Assembly (NCBI GenBank): GCA_032718475.1
Contig: JAUCBJ010007683.1
Location: 1 to 53,669, forward strand
Length of the DNA stretch: 53,669 bases
Source of the DNA: Nemertoderma westbladi
Lineage: Eukaryota > Xenacoelomorpha > Nemertodermatida > Nemertodermatidae
Direction: 5' to 3'
Below are positions 49,390 to 53,669 of the stretch, in pieces (position 1 is the first letter of the stretch; each line of letters begins with the position of its first letter). The notes under the pieces are model-generated. The model was not told the origin of the DNA. It did no database searches and saw nothing but the letters and a program-made list of their open reading frames with translations. The position numbers and the translations under genes are program-made.

Positions 49390-50371
49390 TATAGAATTAT
49401 ATTCTCTAAATGCCGTGGATTTTCAAAATTTTATTTTATTCGGATTAACTTTGTTATAAAGATTACATTAAGTCCTCATTTGTATTTACTATATCTATTT
49501 GTACGATGATTATTCAAGTGGTTCAGTAGCTCAGTCGGTAAAGCGTTGGAAATTATATGTAGTAGGTATTGAGTTCGAATCCTTGTAGGTGCGAATTATT
49601 TTTTGTGCAGAATTTCAACTCATTTAAATTAACCGCTACAAATTAAATTGCATTTGCCTGTACCTAGATTAACCAATGGGACTGTAGTTATTAGACAGTA
49701 ACCAATGTCGTGCAAGTTATATATTCGCTGGACCAATAGTTATCTTTAAAAACCTATTAGAACTCATAGAACAATCGAGAATTTTCTCGATTGATTGCAG
49801 CACAAATTTGCTATATAAGGTGCGATTTCGTTCATTAGTTATTCATTCTAATTAGTTTATAGTATACAATCATTCGTGCTTTAGATTATCTTTATTAGTT
49901 ATCTATTAGTTTCTTGTTACGTTTATGTATATCTTTTGTAATAAAAGTTAGAAATACTTGTTACATCTGCCCTTTTCTATCATGTTTTACTACGGTGAAC
50001 TTAACTGAGGGACAAGATGGCAGGCTAAACATCGGGCCACAGCAGTGAACAGGAACATCTGAGGAATGTAGACAGGAGACAACCCGCAATAACATTCTTG
50101 AGTTATTCGCCCATCGCCTGAAAGGTTAGACAGCGTTCAATGCCTTGCTACCTAAGTATAAGACCAAAGATCGAAGGTAGAGGTAGTGACACGCTGTGCG
50201 CTAAAAATTACATCTAGGGACCGTACTGTCTACTGTCTTAATTCAGAGAAAACCCGCGGTAGACCTTCATATTCCTACGGGGGAGAGGAGAGCAGGCAGA
50301 GATACTAGTACACAGATAGGACGTAGGCACACCGGTACAAGGCATACACATTGGTAGGGTGCAGCAAACTG
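49390..50371 (+). repeat. BEL2 3' LTR, truncated
   Basis: Begins TATAGAATTATATTC like BEL1 and keeps the tRNA-like unit (49520-49589), the 9-bp hairpin (about 49774), TATATAAG and AATAAA. Alignment with the BEL1 LTR stops at GTGCAGCAAACTG (about 50371), roughly halfway through. There are many substitutions and small indels. Confidence 0.85.
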
Positions 50372-51979
50372 CCCTGCTAACCAGACACGCTACACGCTAT
50401 TATACCAAACGTTTGTTTATATGCTTGAATCATGTTGACATGTTTTTTTTCTAAACTTGTTTTAATCAACATGTTATTTTAACATCTAAATAACATAATA
50501 TCCAATCATGTTATAATCAAACATTTGTTGATCACGTTTTTATGATACCTAAATGTAACATGTTTTATCATGTAATTATTTAACATTTGTTTTACACGTT
50601 ATTGTGTAACATAAATCATACATGTTTATTCCAGCTGTTTGTTAAATGCTACTTTGTCGTGTTGAACAAACGTCCTGCACATCATTGCCAATATGTCTTA
50701 AGGCTGTTTGAATAAACCGCCTAAAATTTACCGCCAAATTCGTTTATAGGCCTATAAATCATGCAGCAGTGCATGCAGTACTGCAGTACATCAGTCAGTC
50801 AGTAGACACTCCACTGCCTGCCCCAGCCTACCAGCACCCACTCAGCCTCAGCCACATTCTGAGAGCTTGACAGTAGTGCTGCAGGTAGGCAGTGTGTAGG
50901 CCAGCTGTTTACTGGTTTAAGTGCTGCAATAGGGTTGACCATACTCTGATACTGCCATATGTTTGTTTACTGCCGTATGCCTATATTAACTGTTTAAGTT
51001 ATTTTTAATTAAGCTTCATACTGCCTGACTGTCATATAAACTGATAAATCTTTTTATATTATACATTATATGTTATATAGGCCTACATAACATATATAAT
51101 ACATAATACTGTAATATATGTCATATACATTATATATTATTTATGTACATTATATAGGCCTAGCAGCCTAGCCTAATTGTATTGTAATACCAGAATACAG
51201 TAATATGTCTGTATGTAATGCAGTCAGGCAGTGCAGTGCCAGTAATTCGATGACGACGACAGTTTAGATTGGGCTCTGTCTTCCTGGCGCTGGTTGGTCG
51301 AAACAACAGGCAAGCGGCAAGGGCTGCACTGGCAGACTGGCTGACTGGAAAAATATTATGGCCTCCTCGAAATGCCGGCCTACTACCGGTACAGCGGTAC
51401 GTTGGAAAGAATTTTCGAATCCAGATCTTCTGTCAACTGTCAAGTTGGCCCACATTTAATGCGAAGGTTCTTCACTTAACAGGTTTGTATTGAACTTGAA
51501 TAGGCTTCTTACACATCGTTATTTCAGTGATTCAAGTGATTAAAATCCTAATCCTGTAATCTATTTGGATCAAATAGAGGGAAAAAGCGCCGGCGGTCGG
51601 AAGTAAATTACACATGCCAGCATGCGGTCCCAGGCAGCCAGCTAAAGATACGCATCAGATTCTGGCGATGAGGTTATTATTTTACTTACTACTACTGTAC
51701 TAGCCTTGCTGTTAGGTTAGGCCCACTTGGTACTTTGGGCCGTTTATAAATCGTCAGATCGTGCATATGCTTAAACTGTAATTTAAAATAAAACATGCCT
51801 TACTCTGGCTATCTATGGTAGGTAAGTAAATGTTTGCTTTATTTTTTACTCATTTCCTCTTTATAAACCAGTCCCCAGTGCAGTGGTAATGTGAAACAGT
51901 CTGTGATGGGTTGTGGTGACTTGTGCACGTTGATCTAATTGCTCCAATGCTATATGTATATATATTATTATCATTTTAG
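50372..51979. other. Non-coding stretch upstream of right-edge gene
   Basis: 50420-50660 is rich in AACATG and CATGTT words in AT-rich sequence. 50760-50960 has CAGTCAGTCAGTAG- and AGGCCTA-type words. A strong donor-like site, TATGGTAG|GTAAGT (51821/51822), could end a 5' UTR exon of the gene at 51980. Open frames near 51264-51493 have no recognisable domain. Confidence 0.4.
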
Positions 51980-52080
51980 GTGGAATATATGAGCGACAAT
52001 GAATCCAATCATGTTTCCAATACGATACTCACACTGATTACCCAGACAACTAACAATACGTTGATCATTGATACTCAGAG
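51980..52080 (+). CDS. Putative exon of a small spliced gene, unknown product
   Basis: A 101-bp segment between a good acceptor (TATTATCATTTTAG, 51966-51979) and a good donor (CAGAG|GTGAGT, 52080/52081). ATG at 51989 opens a frame, MSDNESNHVSNTILTLITQT continuing TNNTLIIDTQ, through to the donor. It joins in frame to the exon starting at 52974. No family is recognised. It is supported only by splice-site and frame agreement. Confidence 0.4.
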
Positions 52081-52298
52081 GTGAGTTGTGATACCGCCTC
52101 TCCCTCTATCTACAACCTAACCCTATTCTAAGACAACACTAAACTCTAGACTTACCTAACCAAACCCTTTCACCAAGCTACCACTATATATCCCATGGCG
52201 ATATTTTCTCGAAATATTTTCCAGTCTCGATGTTTTATATATCGAGACGCTTTTTTATACTTTTGGAAGCAGAGACAGAAGTTGGGCGAGACAGAAGT

Positions 52299-52838
52299 CA
52301 CAGCCACTCAAAGCTATGTTACAACCACTCAATGCTATGTCACAGCCACTCAACGCTATGTCACAGCCACTCAATGCTATGTCACAGCCGCTCAATGCTA
52401 TGTCACAGCCACTCAACGCTATGTCACAGCCACTCAAAGCTATGTCACAGGCCACTCAACGCTATGTCACAGCCAATCAACGCTATGTCACAGCCACTCA
52501 ATGCTATGCCACAGCCACCCAACGCTATGTCACAGCCGCTCAATGCTATGTCACAGCCGCTCAATGCGTCACAGCCGCTCAACGCTTTGTCACAACCACT
52601 CAAAGCTATGTCACAGCCACTCAACGCTATGTCACAGCTACTCAACGCTATGTCACAGCCACTCAACGCTATGTCACAGCCAATCAACGCTAGCCACCCA
52701 ACGCTATGTCACAGCTCAATCAACGCTATGCCACAGCCACTCAATGCTATGCCACAGCCACCCAACGCTATGTCACAGTCACCCAACGCTGGCCACCCAT
52801 CGCTGGCCACCCAACGCTAGTGTCACAGCGACAGCCAC
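52299..52838. repeat. 21-bp minisatellite in putative intron
   Basis: About 25 imperfect units of CACAGCCACTCAACGCTATG plus T. Because 21 is a multiple of 3, several frames on both strands stay open (VTATQRY, SQPLNAM and, on the minus strand, CDIALSG repeats). This makes long ORFs that I treat as by-products of the repeat. Some units are shortened, which shifts frames. Confidence 0.9.
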
Positions 52839-52973
52839 TCAACAATTCCCCATTTATTTTTATTTAGGTTTACATCTAGTAGATAATTTATTGTAGATGA
52901 TGAAGTCTTAGTCTAATATAATCGTAGTCCGAGCCTTATATTTTTTTAACACATAAATAAATTAATTTTCCAG

Positions 52974-53130
52974 ATCCAAGATACGGGAAAGTTATTCCAC
53001 TTTGCTAGCGACGGATATCCTTGGTGGAACGGACTCCGGATTCAGTGATATCGACGGATCCTTGGTGGAACGGACTCCGGATTCAGTGATATCGACGGAT
53101 CCTTGGCGGAACGGACTCCGGATTCAGTGA
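52974..53130 (+). CDS. Putative last exon, running into 41-bp minisatellite
   Basis: Starts after the acceptor TTAATTTTCCAG (to 52973). Joined to the exon at 51980-52080 it reads R-SKIRESYSTLLATDILGGTD and SGFSDIDGS, then crosses two repeat units in successive frames and stops at TGA 53128-53130. The joined protein would be about 82 residues. The first repeat unit (from about 53009) carries two extra bases (GGATATCC), so the array seems to have grown from coding sequence. Alternatively the true gene model splices out earlier or continues beyond the window. Confidence 0.35.
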
Positions 53131-53669
53131 TATCGACGGATCCTTGGCGGAACGGACTCCGGATTCAGTGATATCGACGGATCCTTGGCGGAACGGACTC
53201 CGGATTCAGTGATATCGACGGATCCTTGGTGGAACGGACTCCGGATTCAGTGATATCGACGGATCCTTGGCGGAACGGACTCCGGATTCAGTGATATCGA
53301 CGGATCCTTGGCGGAACGGACTCCGGATTCAGTGATATCGACGGATCCTTGGCGGAACGGACTCCGGATTCAGTGATATCGACGGATCCTTGGCGGAACG
53401 GACTCCGGATTCAGTGATATCGACGGATCCTTGGCGGAACGGACTCCGGATTCAGTGATATCGACGGATCCTTGGCGGAACGGACTCCGGATTCAGTGAT
53501 ATCGACGGATCCTTGGCGGAACGGACTCCGGATTCAGTGATATCGACGGATCCTTGGCGGAACGGACTCCGGATTCAGTGATATCGACGGATCCTTGGCG
53601 GAACGGACTCCGGATTCAGTGATATCGACGGATCCTTGGCGGAACGGACTCCGGATTCAGTGATATCGA
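53009..53669. repeat. 41-bp minisatellite, at least 16 units, cut by window end
   Basis: The unit is CGACGGATCCTTGGCGGAAC followed by GGACTCCGGATTCAGTGATA and T. The first unit is 43 bp. The rest are nearly identical, with only a GGTGG/GGCGG variant (units 1, 2 and about 6 have T), showing very recent expansion. 41 is not a multiple of 3, so successive units are read in different frames and one frame contains TGA. Confidence 0.95.

Larger units (their letters stand above)
38403..50371 (+). mobile_element. BEL2: truncated older copy of the same BEL family
   Basis: Starts inside gag (equivalent to about 23197 in BEL1), so it lacks the 5' LTR and leader. It contains broken gag-pol (38403-44290), the spacer, ORF2 (44829-48552) and the first about 980 bp of the 3' LTR (49390-50371). 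It is in the same orientation as BEL1 and clearly similar throughout, but with many substitutions, and lacks the integrase region. It belongs to a separate, older insertion rather than a duplication of BEL1. Confidence 0.9.

Noticed and set aside
38403-50371. BEL2 as a segmental duplication of BEL1
   Set aside because: The two differ by many substitutions, different deletions and different lesions, while the BEL1 LTR pair is almost identical; they are separate insertions.
52195-52896. 233-codon and 196-codon overlapping ORFs across the 21-bp repeat
   Set aside because: They arise because the repeat unit is a multiple of three with no stop; parallel frames on both strands are equally open, and the unit itself varies by indels.
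53009-53669. CRISPR-like regularly repeated array
   Set aside because: Units are contiguous with no unique spacers, in an animal-type genome; it is a minisatellite. The same applies to the 40-, 29- and 21-bp arrays.

Overview
This is a eukaryotic, metazoan window: AT-rich non-coding DNA, spliced genes, and transposable elements of animal type (BEL/Pao LTR retrotransposon, two LINE families, tRNA-derived SINEs, TIR/MITE elements) plus several minisatellites. I read it as a marine invertebrate. The two SINEs share a core close to one I know from cephalopod SINEs, while the frequent AGGCCT and ACCGGT words remind me of echinoderm or hemichordate DNA, so I do not resolve the phylum. Host genes are few: a convincing two-exon BTB-BACK-TLDc gene (12841-14935, +) and a tentative small spliced gene at the right edge (51980-53130, +) whose last exon runs into a 41-bp minisatellite.

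Layout. 1-8.8 kb: a Harbinger-like MITE (143-1073), long G tracts, a LINE-A fragment, two further TIR elements (4.5-5.45 kb), a 29-bp tandem array (6.0-6.6 kb) and a piggyBac-like non-autonomous element (7.3-8.4 kb). 8.8-11.6 kb: a fold-back TIR element that received a 5'-truncated LINE-A with an 18-bp target duplication. 12.8-14.9 kb: the BTB-BACK-TLDc gene, with a perfect 38-bp hairpin in its intron, then a 40-bp minisatellite. 15.3-19.7 kb: a TIR element hosting a SINE, a second SINE with short tandem repeats, and a LINE-B RT fragment. 20.1-37.3 kb: a nearly complete young BEL/Pao element (BEL1; LTRs of 1901 bp with about six differences, 5-bp duplication CTTGA) inserted into a third LINE-A copy; the uninterrupted target is visible in the copy at about 9.59 kb. 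38.4-50.4 kb: an older, truncated, mutated relative (BEL2). 50.4-53.7 kb: AT-rich DNA, the putative small gene and two minisatellites.

The most interesting system is the BEL family. BEL1 has an intact 2911-codon gag-pol ORF (coiled coil, DUF1759-like Gag, zinc knuckles, aspartic protease, RT with YVDD, RNase H, integrase, DUF5641-like tail). Both copies also carry a second large ORF downstream of pol, about 1240 codons when undamaged, with three zinc knuckles and a basic RG-rich tail, where other LTR elements place env. A short nucleotide motif with a CTCGCGAG core recurs about 19 times across both elements, in the same orientation, in two different reading frames and in untranslated spacers. 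That points to selection on the nucleic acid rather than the protein. Three tandem stem-loops before the gag ATG and a tRNA-like A-box/B-box unit inside the LTR are further unusual structures.
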